Shown one piece after another: positions 25,409 to 34,173 of a stretch of 64,000 nucleotides of DNA. Position 1 is the stretch's first letter; each line of letters begins with the position of its first letter. The stretch comes from Streptomyces griseus subsp. griseus (GTDB lineage Bacteria; Actinomycetota; Actinomycetes; Streptomycetales; Streptomycetaceae). The notes beneath the pieces were generated by a model. It had not been told where the DNA came from. It searched no databases and saw only the letters and a program-made list of their open reading frames with translations. The translations under genes and the position numbers were made by a program. The stretch is taken from NCBI RefSeq assembly GCF_000720255.1, contig NZ_JOJE01000029.1, forward strand, positions 1-64,000, given 5' to 3'.

Positions 25409-27006
25409 GCGCGGGCGCTCTTGGCCAGCATGCGGGTGATCTCCACCCGTTTCACCTTCCAGGTGGCCGTCATCGGCAGGTCCTCGAACCGCCACTGCCG
25501 GGGCTGCGCCATGACGGGCAGGTCGGCGGTGGCCTCCCGCCAGCGGTCGAGGTCGAGGGCGCGCTCGCCGCGCACGCAGACGACGGGCACCGGCTCGCGG
25601 TCGACGCCGGGCACGATGACGACCTCGCGCAGTTCCTCCAGGCGGGACATGAGCGTGTCCTCGACCTCGAGATTGCTGTGCACGGAGTCGATCTGGTCGA
25701 TCTCGCGGTCGATGAGGTAGAGGGCGCCCCAGCGGCTGCGGTAGCCCATGTCGCCCATCTGCCACCAGCCGCGGTCGAGTTGGCGCAGGTACTGTTCGCG
25801 GGCGCCGAGGTAGGTGAGGATGCGGCCCCTGGTGCGGGCCTCGATCCGGCCGGGTGTGCCGGGTTTGACGCTGCGGCCCGCGTCGTCGGCGACGCGCACC
25901 CTGGTGAAGCCGGGAATGCCGATGCCGACCCGGCGGCCGTCCATGCGGTCCGCGCCGCGCCGGGTGAGCCACTGGAAGGCGACCGGTCCGGTCTCGCTCT
26001 GTCCGTACAGCTGGATGAGCCACGGGGCGCGCCGCTCGGACGCACCGAGCAGCCGCCGCACGGTGCGCGGGTGGATCGCGTCGAACGTGGAGCCGTAGGA
26101 GCGCACGCGGGACAGGGGCGCTCCGGGTGCGTCCGCCAACTCCTCCCACAGTACGAAGGTGTTGGGATGGGTCTCGACGATGCCGGGGCGGTGCCGGGTG
26201 AGGATCGGGGCGACGTTCGCGGGGTCCGGGTCGGTGATCAGCACCAGCGGACTGCCGAAGCGCAGCAGGACGCCGAGCAGGTGGTAGAAGCGCGAGTGCA
26301 CGAACGACATGTGCAGCGCCGCGGTCTCGCCGCGGGTGGGCCAGCCCATCGCCTTCTGCGGTACGAGCCGGTTCCACATGGTGTTCGCGCAGTGCACGGC
26401 GAATTTGGGGGTGCCCGTGGTGCCCGAGCTGTGGGTGATCAGGGCGGGTTCCCTGGAGTGCAGGCGCACCGGGCGGCGGGCCGGTGCGCCCGCGTACTTC
26501 TCCAGGGGTACGGCGCCCGGCGCGTCGTCCACGGAGAGGGTGCCCCGGACCAGCCCGGGCAGGTCGATGTCCTTCAGCGGGCCCTCCAGCTTGGCCCGGT
26601 CGGTGATCAGCCAGGGAGTGTGGAGGCGTTCGAGCAGCCGGCCCACGACGGGTCCGGCCAGGCCGGGTGAGAGCAGGGCGGGGACGGCGCCGATCCGGGA
26701 CAGGGCGCAGGTCAGCAGGACGATGTCGACGTTGTCCGTCTTGTGGACGACCACTTCCTCGGCGGGGCGGACGCCCGCCTCCCACAGCTGTGCGGACAGC
26801 GAGTCGACGAGGTCGGCGAGGACGGTGTAGGTGAGGTCGACGCCCAGGCCGGGATTGACGTCGAGCGGCCGGTCGAGGGTGACGAAGACCGGGCCGTGGC
26901 GTTCCGCCGCCTGCCGGAACAACGGTCCGAGGTGGAAGCCGCGGTCGGTCAGCAGGGGCTGGTGCGTTCGCATGAGTCCGGTCCTTTCAGCTTCAGTGAC
27001 GGTCAT
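25405..27006 (-). CDS. Adenylate-forming (acyl/aryl-CoA ligase-like) enzyme 1
   Basis: The 533-residue ANL enzyme has the P-loop THSSGTTGTPKFAVH, the aromatic motif LYGQSETGPVAF and a C-terminal domain with WWQMGDMGYR and the catalytic Lys in TATWKVKRVEI. It differs clearly from its neighbour at 27010 and may activate another acid or transfer the adenylate to another acceptor. Three bases separate it from ligase 2 upstream. Specificity residues cannot be read reliably by eye. Two distinct ligases in one short operon suggest that two building blocks are joined. Confidence 0.85.
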   Translation of the reverse strand: MTVTEAERTGLMRTHQPLLTDRGFHLGPLFRQAAERHGPVFVTLDRPLDVNPGLGVDLTYTVLADLVDSLSAQLWEAGVRPAEEVVVHKTDNVDIVLLTCALSRIGAVPALLSPGLAGPVVGRLLERLHTPWLITDRAKLEGPLKDIDLPGLVRGTLSVDDAPGAVPLEKYAGAPARRPVRLHSREPALITHSSGTTGTPKFAVHCANTMWNRLVPQKAMGWPTRGETAALHMSFVHSRFYHLLGVLLRFGSPLVLITDPDPANVAPILTRHRPGIVETHPNTFVLWEELADAPGAPLSRVRSYGSTFDAIHPRTVRRLLGASERRAPWLIQLYGQSETGPVAFQWLTRRGADRMDGRRVGIGIPGFTRVRVADDAGRSVKPGTPGRIEARTRGRILTYLGAREQYLRQLDRGWWQMGDMGYRSRWGALYLIDREIDQIDSVHSNLEVEDTLMSRLEELREVVIVPGVDREPVPVVCVRGERALDLDRWREATADLPVMAQPRQWRFEDLPMTATWKVKRVEITRMLAKSARA

Positions 27007-27009
27007 GAC

Positions 27010-28536
27010 TCACCACGCGCCATGGCGGACGAGGTGACGGCGGAGCTTTCCGGTCGGGGTGCGGGGCAGCGACCGTACGAAGCTGACGCTGCGCGGGACC
27101 TTGAAGGCGGCGAGGTTGTCGCGGGCCAGACGGAGGATCTCCTCCTCCAGGCCCGCCGGGAGGGTGCCCGCTGGGACGACGAAGGCGCGCAGCCGACTCG
27201 CGCCGAGCCCGTCGGTGACGGAGACGACGGCCACCTCCGCGACCGCGGGGTGCGTGCGCAGCACGGACTCCACCTCCAGCGGGGAGACGGTGATGCCGCC
27301 GACCATCTCCATGTCGTCCGCCCGGCCCAGGTGGGTGTAGGTGCCGTCGGGTTCGCGGCGGGCCAGGTCCCGGGTGTTGAGCCAGCCGCCGACCAGGGTG
27401 CGTCCGGTCTCCTCGGGGCGGTTGAGGTATCCGGACGTCAGCGTCGGTCCACGCACCCAGAGTTCGCCCTCCTCACCGTCGGGCACGGGGTGGCCTGCGC
27501 GGTCGCGCGCTTCCACCTCGAAGCCCGGTACGGGACGGCCCACGGTTCCGGGGTGATTGTGCAGAAGGCTGTTGGCGCAGAAGGCGTGTCCGGCCTCCGT
27601 GGAGCCGATCTGCTCGAGGACGGGCGCGTCGAGCAGTTCGGTGAGCTGTGCCTCCAGTCCGGCCGGCATGCCCTCGCCGGCCGAGATCGCGGCCCGTACG
27701 CTCGCGAAGCAGGCGGTGTGTCCGCCGGCCCGGTCGGCCACCAGGGCGGCGTAGGCGGAGGGTACGGAGTAGAGCAGGGTGACCCGGTGCCGTACGACGA
27801 GTTCGTCCACGGCCGCGGGGGTGGGGCGGCGGTCGACGAGGACGGCCGAGGAGCCGGAGAACAGCGGGAAGACGAAGGCGTTGCCGAAGCCGTAGGCGAA
27901 GAACAGCTTGGACACCGACAGCGTGACGTCGTCGGGGGTGATGCGCAGCAGCCGGCGGCCGATGAGGTCGTGGTAGGTCTTCGGGTCGCCGTGGCCGTGT
28001 ACGACGCCCTTGGGGCGGCCCGTGGTGCCGGAGGTGTACTGGATGTACAGCGGGGTGTGCGCGTCGACCGGGTGGGCGCTGGTGAGGGGCTCGGCGGTGT
28101 GGGTGAGCGCGACCAGTTGGTCGGCGCCGAGGCGGATGCGGTGCGGGAAGCGGTCGTCGAGTCCGGGACCGGTGACGCAGAGGGCGGCGCCGGTGTCCTC
28201 GGCCATGAAGACGTGGTCGTCGGCGGGGAGTTCGGGGTTGACGAGGACCGCTACGGCGCCGAGGCGGGCGGTGGCGAGGAAGGCGGTCACCCAGGCGACG
28301 GAGTCGGGCAGGGCGAGCAGCACCCGGTCGCCGGGGCGGACGCCGTGGTCGGCGAGGACGGTGGCGGCGCGGGCGGCGAGGTCGTGCACCTCGCCGTGGG
28401 TGACGGAGCCGTGGCCCTGGTGGAAGGCCGGCCGGTCCGTCCAGCCGCGCCGCTCGGCGAGGGTGGCGAGCTGGGCCGCCAGGTTGCCGGGCGCCTCGGT
28501 GTGAGCGGGCGGCAGCAGGGTCTGGGGTGTGGTCAT
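27010..28536 (-). CDS. Benzoate-CoA ligase-family enzyme 2
   Basis: The 508-residue protein has the ANL motifs YTSGTTGRPKGVVHGHGD, EQIGSTEAGHAF, WLNTRDLARREPDG and the final Lys in TPTGKLRRHLV. KLFFAYGFGNAFVFPLFSG and the IGSTE motif are typical of benzoate-CoA ligases, so it probably makes an aryl-CoA, for example from p-aminobenzoate or a derivative. ATG 28536 overlaps the PabAB stop (ATGA), tying aryl activation to aryl synthesis. Confidence 0.88.
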   Translation of the reverse strand: MTTPQTLLPPAHTEAPGNLAAQLATLAERRGWTDRPAFHQGHGSVTHGEVHDLAARAATVLADHGVRPGDRVLLALPDSVAWVTAFLATARLGAVAVLVNPELPADDHVFMAEDTGAALCVTGPGLDDRFPHRIRLGADQLVALTHTAEPLTSAHPVDAHTPLYIQYTSGTTGRPKGVVHGHGDPKTYHDLIGRRLLRITPDDVTLSVSKLFFAYGFGNAFVFPLFSGSSAVLVDRRPTPAAVDELVVRHRVTLLYSVPSAYAALVADRAGGHTACFASVRAAISAGEGMPAGLEAQLTELLDAPVLEQIGSTEAGHAFCANSLLHNHPGTVGRPVPGFEVEARDRAGHPVPDGEEGELWVRGPTLTSGYLNRPEETGRTLVGGWLNTRDLARREPDGTYTHLGRADDMEMVGGITVSPLEVESVLRTHPAVAEVAVVSVTDGLGASRLRAFVVPAGTLPAGLEEEILRLARDNLAAFKVPRSVSFVRSLPRTPTGKLRRHLVRHGAW

Positions 28537-30650
28537 CGGGCCGCCTCCTGTTCGGTCGGCGCGGCGGTGTGTGCCCGGTGGGCGCGCATCGGGGCGACGG
28601 TCTTGAGCAGCATCTCGTCGTACTCGGCCGCCGGGTCCGAGTCGAGGACGATCGCGCCGCCCGCCCCGAGGTGCAGCTCGCCGCCGGCGATCACCGCCGT
28701 ACGGATCACGATGTTCAGGTCGGCGCCGCCGCTGCACCCGAAATAGCCGAGGGCTCCCGAGTACACCCCGCGGGCCTCCGTCTCGAGTCCGTCGATGATC
28801 TCCATGGTGCGCAGCTTGGGGGCGCCGGTCATGGAGCCGCCGGGGAAGCAGGCGCGGACGCAGTCCACGGCGTCCGTGCCCTCGCGCAGCCGTCCCTCGA
28901 CGGTGGAGACGAGCTGGTGGACGGTGGCGTAGGTCTCGGTGGCCATGAGCCGGGAGACACGCACCGAGCCGGTCTCGCAGACCCGGCCCAGGTCGTTGCG
29001 GAGCAGGTCGACGATCATCAGGTTCTCGGCGCGTGTCTTGTCGTCCGCGGCCAGTTCGGCTCGCAGACGCGCGTCGTGGGCCGGGTTGTCACCCCGGGGC
29101 GCGGTGCCCTTGATGGGCTTGGCCTCGGCGACGCCGTTCCGGGTGATCCGCAGGAACCGCTCGGGCGAGGAGCCGGCCACGTCGAGGTCGCCGAAGCGCA
29201 GGAAGGCCGCGTGAGGGGCCGGGTTGACGCGGCGCAGGGCCCGGTAGAAATCGTACGAGTCGGCCGGTGCGGGCAGCCGGGCGGCGTTGGTCAGGCAGAT
29301 CTCGTAGCTGGTGCCGGCGTGGAGCTCGCGCATGCAGGCGGCGATGTCGTCGAGGTACCGGGCGCGGTCGCGGACCAGCCACGGCTCGGCGGTGCCGGCG
29401 GCGGGCTCGGTGGCGGGGGGCGCGGTCGGGGCGCTCTGTTCCGCGACGAACGTGAGCCGGGCCGTGGTGGCGTCGAGCCAGTCACCGGCGTCCTGCGTGG
29501 CCTGCGGCGTGTCCTCGGCGAGGCAGACGGCGTAGGTGGCGCCCTCCTCGTGGTCCACGGCGATCAGACGGTCGGCGAACAGCCAGCAGGCGTCGGGGGT
29601 CGTGGCCCGGTGGCGGTTCGGGGAGCCGCAGTCGGCCTTCGTCTCGTAGCCGAGGTAGCCGACGTAGCCGCCGGTGAAGTCGAAGGGCAGGCCGGTGGCG
29701 TCGACGTGGCGGGTGGCCAACTGCCGCTTGAGGTAGTCGAAGACGGTGGAGCGGACCTTGCGTGGGGGCCGGCCGGGCCGCTCGATCTCGCACACGCCCG
29801 CCTCGACGTCGTAGCGCACGAACTCGGAGAGCGGGCCGCTTCCGTCGCCGAGGAAGGAGAAGCGGGCGTGGCCCTGTTCGACGCGGGAGCTGTCCAGCCA
29901 GAACGCGCGGGGCGAGTCGGCGTACATCGCCGTGAAGGCCGCCTCGGTGTCGACGGCGGTGGCCAGGCGGCGGTAGTGCAGCCGGTGGACGGGCGTGACG
30001 GCCCGCCGCTGGCGCGGGATGGACACGGCGCCCGCGGGCACCGCGGTGTTCTTCGTACGGGTGCGTCGGGCGCGTTCCGCGGTGAGGTTGCGGAAGTTGA
30101 CGAGCATCCGGTGGCCGTAGTCGGTGAGCACCGACTCGGGGTGGAACTGCACGCCCCACAGGGGCCGGGTGCGGTGCCGCAGACCCATGACGACGCCGTC
30201 CTCGGCCCAGGCCGTGGCCTCCAGGGTCTCGGGCAGCGGCTCGGCGACGGCCAGCGAGTGGTAGCGCACCACGGCGAAGTTCTGCGGCAGCCCCTGGAAC
30301 AGGTCCCGTCCGTCGTGGCGGACGGTGGACAGGTGGCCGTGGCGTGGCCGCGGGGCGGGCCCCACCCGGCCCCGCTCCCCCACCGCGATTCCCTGGTGGC
30401 CGAGGCAGACCCCGAGGACGGGGACCTCGGCGTGGGCGATGATCCGGGCGGCCACGCCGAAGTCGCGCGGTTCGGCCGGATGGCCCGGCCCGGGCGACAC
30501 CACCACGTTGTCGAACCCGCGGAGATCGGGAATCTCCTCGACCGGGGTGTCATTGAGAACCACCGTCGGCTCCTCACCGTTCACCTCGGCGACGAGCTGG
30601 TACAGGTTGTACGTGTACGAGTCGTAATTGTCGATGAGCAGGGTCTTCAC
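28533..30650 (-). CDS. pabAB: Fused aminodeoxychorismate synthase (PabA-PabB)
   Basis: The 705-residue fusion makes 4-amino-4-deoxychorismate from chorismate and glutamine. Residues ~1-190 are the glutamine amidotransferase, with Cys82 in LGVCLGHQG and His in WGVQFHPES. Residues ~235-700 are the chorismate-binding domain with EAKPIKGTAPRG, FPGGSMTGAPKLR and GALGYFGCSGGADL. The PIKGT motif marks aminodeoxychorismate rather than anthranilate synthase (PIAGT). Fused PabAB enzymes are typical of secondary pathways such as candicidin. It precedes two ligases, a hydroxylase and the lyase, so it is dedicated to that pathway. Confidence 0.94.
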   Translation of the reverse strand: MKTLLIDNYDSYTYNLYQLVAEVNGEEPTVVLNDTPVEEIPDLRGFDNVVVSPGPGHPAEPRDFGVAARIIAHAEVPVLGVCLGHQGIAVGERGRVGPAPRPRHGHLSTVRHDGRDLFQGLPQNFAVVRYHSLAVAEPLPETLEATAWAEDGVVMGLRHRTRPLWGVQFHPESVLTDYGHRMLVNFRNLTAERARRTRTKNTAVPAGAVSIPRQRRAVTPVHRLHYRRLATAVDTEAAFTAMYADSPRAFWLDSSRVEQGHARFSFLGDGSGPLSEFVRYDVEAGVCEIERPGRPPRKVRSTVFDYLKRQLATRHVDATGLPFDFTGGYVGYLGYETKADCGSPNRHRATTPDACWLFADRLIAVDHEEGATYAVCLAEDTPQATQDAGDWLDATTARLTFVAEQSAPTAPPATEPAAGTAEPWLVRDRARYLDDIAACMRELHAGTSYEICLTNAARLPAPADSYDFYRALRRVNPAPHAAFLRFGDLDVAGSSPERFLRITRNGVAEAKPIKGTAPRGDNPAHDARLRAELAADDKTRAENLMIVDLLRNDLGRVCETGSVRVSRLMATETYATVHQLVSTVEGRLREGTDAVDCVRACFPGGSMTGAPKLRTMEIIDGLETEARGVYSGALGYFGCSGGADLNIVIRTAVIAGGELHLGAGGAIVLDSDPAAEYDEMLLKTVAPMRAHRAHTAAPTEQEAAR

Positions 30651-30680
30651 CCGCCCACCTCCCTTGCGTCGTTCTCGGCC

Positions 30681-31268
30681 CTACGCCGTCCGCCGTTTGT
30701 GCCGTCCACGGAGTGCCTGGAGCGGCGGATACAGCCATTTCTTGAGGAAGCGCTGGAGCCGCGGCATCAGAATCCAGGTGACAAGCGCTGTCACACACAG
30801 GCACAACAGCAAAGTACGGATCAGGGGATTGAGGGTTCCGAGATAGGGGAGCACTAATAGATTAAAAAGAAGCACGGGCGGGAAAACCGCGCTCATGTTC
30901 ACGAACCACAGCTTCCACTTCGGGGGCGGCCGAGGTGCGGCCGGCGCGGCGGGCTGTGGGGCCTGGGCGTCGAACCAGCTCCGCGAGCCGACCACCGTGC
31001 GGCGTCCGCTCTCCCTGGCCAGTCCCTCCAGCCGGGCGTTCATCTGCACCCAGTCGAGGGAGTTTGCCCAGGTCCGAGCAGCTTCTGCAGTGCCGAAGCG
31101 GTAGACCACATGCCACTCCGCCTCTCCGTCGACGAGCACGCCACCCCCGAGAAAACCCGGCTGCCGCGCGCCTGAGCGCAGCACGGCCCACCCCCAGTTG
31201 TGGAAGTGGTCCTCGCGGCCCGGCACCACCGCGTAGGCGACGGTGACGGTAACGGGATTCCTGGTCAC
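30681..31268 (-). CDS. Membrane-anchored ABM-domain protein heading the PABA operon
   Basis: GTG 31268 gives ~195 residues; a GGAGG lies 17 bases upstream, so the exact start is open. Residues ~5-95 form an antibiotic biosynthesis monooxygenase-like barrel (VTVTVAYAVVPGREDHFHNW; WHVVYRFGTAEAARTWANS). A Pro-rich linker leads to two transmembrane helices (SAVFPPVLLFNLLVLPYLG; LIRTLLLCLCVTALVTWIL) and a basic tail. Thirty bases separate it from pabAB, so it is the first operon gene. It may be a membrane-bound oxygenase or a heme-type ABM; neither is proven. Confidence 0.78.
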   Translation of the reverse strand: MTRNPVTVTVAYAVVPGREDHFHNWGWAVLRSGARQPGFLGGGVLVDGEAEWHVVYRFGTAEAARTWANSLDWVQMNARLEGLARESGRRTVVGSRSWFDAQAPQPAAPAAPRPPPKWKLWFVNMSAVFPPVLLFNLLVLPYLGTLNPLIRTLLLCLCVTALVTWILMPRLQRFLKKWLYPPLQALRGRHKRRTA

Positions 31269-31539
31269 GCCATCCGATACGGGCGACCTCCACAGCGCGT
31301 TCAAATATTCAACGAACTTTTTTTACGCTGTCCGAATCGCAACTCTTTGGCGTCTTTTGGTGCGCCTTGTCATTGTCTGCCGACGAGATACCCGAGGTAA
31401 CTTTCCTAATGTTTTTGAAACCGCTTGCCGCAGCTCCAAAAGGGGATGCGCGATCAGCCTCCGCTCAGAGACGAACGGAGGAGATTCATTTCCAGGCACG
31501 ACTGGGAAAGGTCGGGACGGTCCTCGAAGTCCTACGCCG
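31269..31539. promoter_or_regulatory. Intergenic region with AT-rich promoter of the PABA operon
   Basis: No gene is convincing in this stretch. Bases 31299-31345 are unusually AT-rich (TTCAAATATTCAACGAA and an eight-T run), the expected position for the divergently reading operon promoter. GTTC (31299-31302) and GAAC (31314-31317) form a short inverted repeat with an 11-base spacer. No -10/-35 assignment is made. Confidence 0.45.
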
Positions 31540-31576
31540 AAGCGGGCCAGGACTCCCCGGTGGTCCTGGCCCGCTT
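31540..31576. terminator. 14-bp hairpin downstream of the AraC regulator
   Basis: AAGCGGGCCAGGAC (31540-31553) is exactly complementary to 31563-31576 with a 9-base loop. It lies ~80 bases past the stop of the minus-strand AraC gene and insulates the PABA operon promoter from it. Confidence 0.82.
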
Positions 31577-31657
31577 CCGGAACCGGTCGTACCGACCGGC
31601 GGCGCTGACAAGGATGCGCGCAAGATCGCCCCTATGTCATTGGCACACGGTCCACAC

Positions 31658-32686
31658 CTACTTGGCTGAGAGTCCACGGTGTTGTCCGTGCGCCGCCTCC
31701 CCACCCCTCGACACCTGTGCGCGGACTTCGCTCGGCGGGATCCCGTACGCGCCGCGGAAGGCGCGGGTGAACTCCGGGGCGCGGGGGAAGCCCCAGCGGG
31801 CGGCGACGGCATGGATCGGCGTCGTGCGCAGGGCCGGGTCGGCGAGGTCGCGGCGGGCGTTCGCCAGGCGCCGGTCGCGGATGTACGAGGCGACCGTGAC
31901 GCCCTCGTCCTGGAACAGACGGTAGAGGTAACTGCGTGAGATGTGGTGTGCGGCGGCGACGCGGGCGGGCGTGAGGTCCGGGTCGCCCAGGTGTCGGCCG
32001 ATGAAAGTCTTGATGCGCAGGGTCAGCGTCCTCGCGCGGGTCTCCGGCGGCAGGTGGCGGTCGGCGTCCAGGGCGTGGGCGAAGGCCGCGGTGACGAGAT
32101 CGGTGGCGACGGTGCCCAGCCGGGGTGCGTCCAGCGGCTGGTAGGGACGCGTGTCCGAGACCAGCTGCACGAGGAACTGCGCGAGCAGCGCGCCGACTCC
32201 CTCGCGGCCCGACAGCCGGCTTCCGATCACCCGGTCCGCACGGTGCGCGGGCAGCGCCACGAGGGCGCGCGGGACCTCGAGTCCGACGATGGTGACGGGA
32301 TCGGAGCCGGTGAATATCTCCCACGACCTCGACGAGCAGTTGGTGTGGAAGTCGTTGATGCGGTACGCGGCCTGCTCTCTGCCCCAGCTGGCCGCTCCCT
32401 CGCCCTCCAGGAGGAGGGACAGATGATAGACCTCGGGGTCGGACTGGCGGACGAGCTTCGGCGTCCGGCGGAAGACCAAGGGGTCGAAGGTCGCCGGCCA
32501 CACCGTCACGTCCCCGAGCCCGATCAGGCGCTGGTGGCCGTGGTAGTCCGCGCTGCGCTCACTGGCCAGCTGCATCGGAGCGTGCGTCCGCCCCATCCAC
32601 TCCGTCCAGGCGTCGAACCGCTCGTCCACGGGAAGATCAAGGGTCCGCAACTCCGACTCGGGCAACACGGCCGTAGTCAACCACAC
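31658..32686 (-). CDS. AraC-family regulator with AraC-binding-like N-domain
   Basis: The 342-residue protein begins MWLTTAVLPESELRTLDLPV, contains LVRQSDPEVYHLSLLLEGEG and SCSSRSWEIFTG in the ligand domain, and ends in a double HTH (RVAAAHHISRSYLYRLFQ; IHAVAARWGFPRAPEFTRAF). It is the full-length counterpart of the damaged copy at 9847-10848, whose RQSDPEVY block matches. It is the closest regulator to the PABA operon (same strand, upstream), so it may control it; direct evidence is lacking. Confidence 0.9.
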   Translation of the reverse strand: MWLTTAVLPESELRTLDLPVDERFDAWTEWMGRTHAPMQLASERSADYHGHQRLIGLGDVTVWPATFDPLVFRRTPKLVRQSDPEVYHLSLLLEGEGAASWGREQAAYRINDFHTNCSSRSWEIFTGSDPVTIVGLEVPRALVALPAHRADRVIGSRLSGREGVGALLAQFLVQLVSDTRPYQPLDAPRLGTVATDLVTAAFAHALDADRHLPPETRARTLTLRIKTFIGRHLGDPDLTPARVAAAHHISRSYLYRLFQDEGVTVASYIRDRRLANARRDLADPALRTTPIHAVAARWGFPRAPEFTRAFRGAYGIPPSEVRAQVSRGGEAAHGQHRGLSAK

Positions 32687-32788
32687 GGGTCGCCGCGTCC
32701 ATGGAGGGCAGGGGGCCCGGACTCGCCGGACGGAGTGAACACGCCCTGACCCGCCCCAAGTCGGTTCACTGATTCCTCATGCGGTCTG

Positions 32789-33420
32789 TCAAGCCGCGTG
32801 AGCACTGGGCGGGGTGAATGTGTAACACCGGCCATCGCGTAGGAGTGCCCAGCGGACGTTGACGCGGCGGCGGGCGAGGGCGAGGACGGCCTGGATCGGG
32901 ACGCCTTGGCGTTTGCAGAGCCGGACGATCCGGTGGGTGCGGGCCGCGGTCAGGTCATGGGTCCGGCCCGGCAGGGCGGAGGAGATCCACAGCAGCGTCC
33001 GGCGGATCGGTGACCACCTTGACGTTCACGCCGTGGCGGCGGTGCTTGGTGGAGTAGTCCGCCCGGCCGTCGCCGAGGCGGTCGCATGCGGCGAGGGTGC
33101 CGTCGAGCAGGGTGAAGTCCGGGTCGGCTTCACGCGGGACCTTGAGCAGGCCAGGTGCCCGTGCCGTCGGCAGGTCCACCACGGTGTGGGTGTAGGCGTG
33201 GGCGGTGCCCACCGAGATGCCGAAGCCGGCGGCGATCTGCGCGAGGGCTTCATGCTTGCGCAGGTACACGAAGGCGACCAGCGCGCGCTGGTGCGGTGGA
33301 AGCTTGCAGCGGCGGTCACCCTCACGGGCGACGATGCGCACGGTGCCCCACTCAACCAGCGCGTGCGGCAGGTCGAGTGCGGCGGAGGGAAACCAAAGAG
33401 GCCCTGCGCCAACGGATTGA
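32789..33420 (-). pseudogene. Frameshifted transposase remnant, possibly chimeric (IS5-like, IS110-like end)
   Basis: From ~33400 downward the minus strand encodes VAREGDRRCKLPPHQRALVA, QIAAGFGISVGTAHAYTHTV, TLLDGTLAACDRLGDGRADY and KHRRHGVNVKVVTD, an HTH plus DDE-type transposase. Near 33000 a base-count error breaks the frame; the next frame reads LLWISSALPGRTHDLTAART, then QAVLALARRRVNVRWALLRD up to the stop at 32791-32789. The last block resembles the end of an unrelated IS family. No start codon or terminal repeats were found. The element is dead. Confidence 0.72.
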
Positions 33421-33563
33421 GACTTCGAACACCTCCCCCCAACGACTCTGGAGCCTCGTGCGTTGCGGGACCCGCCTGCGCTTCGCTCCCGGCGCCATTG
33501 CAGTCGTACTCCTGCTGAACTCTCAAGCCGGAGCGGAGGATCGCACCGTAAGCGATTTTCCCG

Positions 33564-33579
33564 CGTGCAACACTGCACG
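33564..33579. promoter_or_regulatory. Inverted repeat before the VOC gene
   Basis: CGTGCA-ACAC-TGCACG is a perfect 6-bp inverted repeat ending two bases before ATG 33582. No SD is visible, so the mRNA may be leaderless and the repeat could be an operator overlapping the transcription start. Confidence 0.5.
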
Positions 33580-33581
33580 GC

Positions 33582-33950
33582 ATGGCAGAAGTCGACTTCA
33601 CAAGGGTTGCCCCCGTCGTCCCCGTCCGGAACCTGGATGCCGCCCTGGAGCGGTACCGTCGGCTGGGCTTCGCGGTGCGGGGCTACGAGGGGCCGGAGCG
33701 TTATGGGTTCGCCGAGCGGGGGTCGGTCTCGGTTCACCTCAGCGAGTGGTCCGAGCACGACCCTCAACGCACGGGCGCCGTCGTCTATGTGTACGTGAGT
33801 GATGCCGACGCCGTGTATGCCGAGTGGAAGGCCTCCGCCGTCGAGGGGCGCTTCGTCGAGCCGGCGGACCGACCCTACGGGCTACGGGAATTCACGTACG
33901 TCGACGCCGACGGCACGGCTCACCGTGTGGGATCGCCGTCGGCGGCTTGA
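33582..33950 (+). CDS. VOC/glyoxalase superfamily (bleomycin-resistance-like) protein
   Basis: The 122-residue protein has paired beta-alpha-beta modules: RVAPVVPVRNLDAALERYRR at the start, SVSVHLSEWSEHD in the middle and YGLREFTYVDADGTAHRVG at the end, the typical VOC pattern. Metal positions may be His and Glu in VHLSE and REFTYVD. These proteins either sequester drugs or act on small metabolites. A strong terminator follows the stop. Confidence 0.88.
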   Translation: MAEVDFTRVAPVVPVRNLDAALERYRRLGFAVRGYEGPERYGFAERGSVSVHLSEWSEHDPQRTGAVVYVYVSDADAVYAEWKASAVEGRFVEPADRPYGLREFTYVDADGTAHRVGSPSAA

Positions 33951-33973
33951 GGCGCACACCGCGCTGTCGCGAG

Positions 33974-34007
33974 AAAAGCCCCACCCCGACTGTCCGGGGT
34001 GGGGCTT
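33974..34007. terminator. 13-bp hairpin with A/T flanks after the VOC gene
   Basis: AAAGCCCCACCCC (33974-33986) pairs with 33995-34007 around GACTGTCC and ends in TTT, a classical intrinsic terminator usable in both directions. Confidence 0.93.
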
Positions 34008-34013
34008 TGTCGA

Positions 34014-34085
34014 GCGCCGGGCAGGCCTTGCACCTGCATTTCCCCGCAGGAAGCGGGGCGTCTTTCCTTGGACCACCAACGCGTG
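34014..34085 (-). other. tRNA-like structured remnant
   Basis: On the minus strand, two 5-bp stems with 7-base loops follow each other with a 4-base gap: CCCCG-CTTCCTG-CGGGG (34058-34042) and GCAGG-TGCAAGG-CCTGC (34037-34021). This matches the geometry of an anticodon arm (loop T33, triplet TCC, Gly) and a T arm. The T loop lacks TTC, and no 7-bp acceptor stem closes, so it is not a working tRNA. It could be a decayed attachment site or an unrelated RNA structure. Confidence 0.3.
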
Positions 34086-34173
34086 GCAGATCTTGGGCCG
34101 TTCGGCGACCTGCTCAAGATCAACGGTAGCACATCGGCAGGGGTGGACGAGCCTCAGAGCAAATCTCTAGCTC

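Noticed and set aside
23414..30650. PabAB/PabC considered as the housekeeping folate pair
   Set aside because: The fused PabAB lies in one operon with two ligases and a hydroxylase, and no folate genes are present, so a dedicated pathway fits better.
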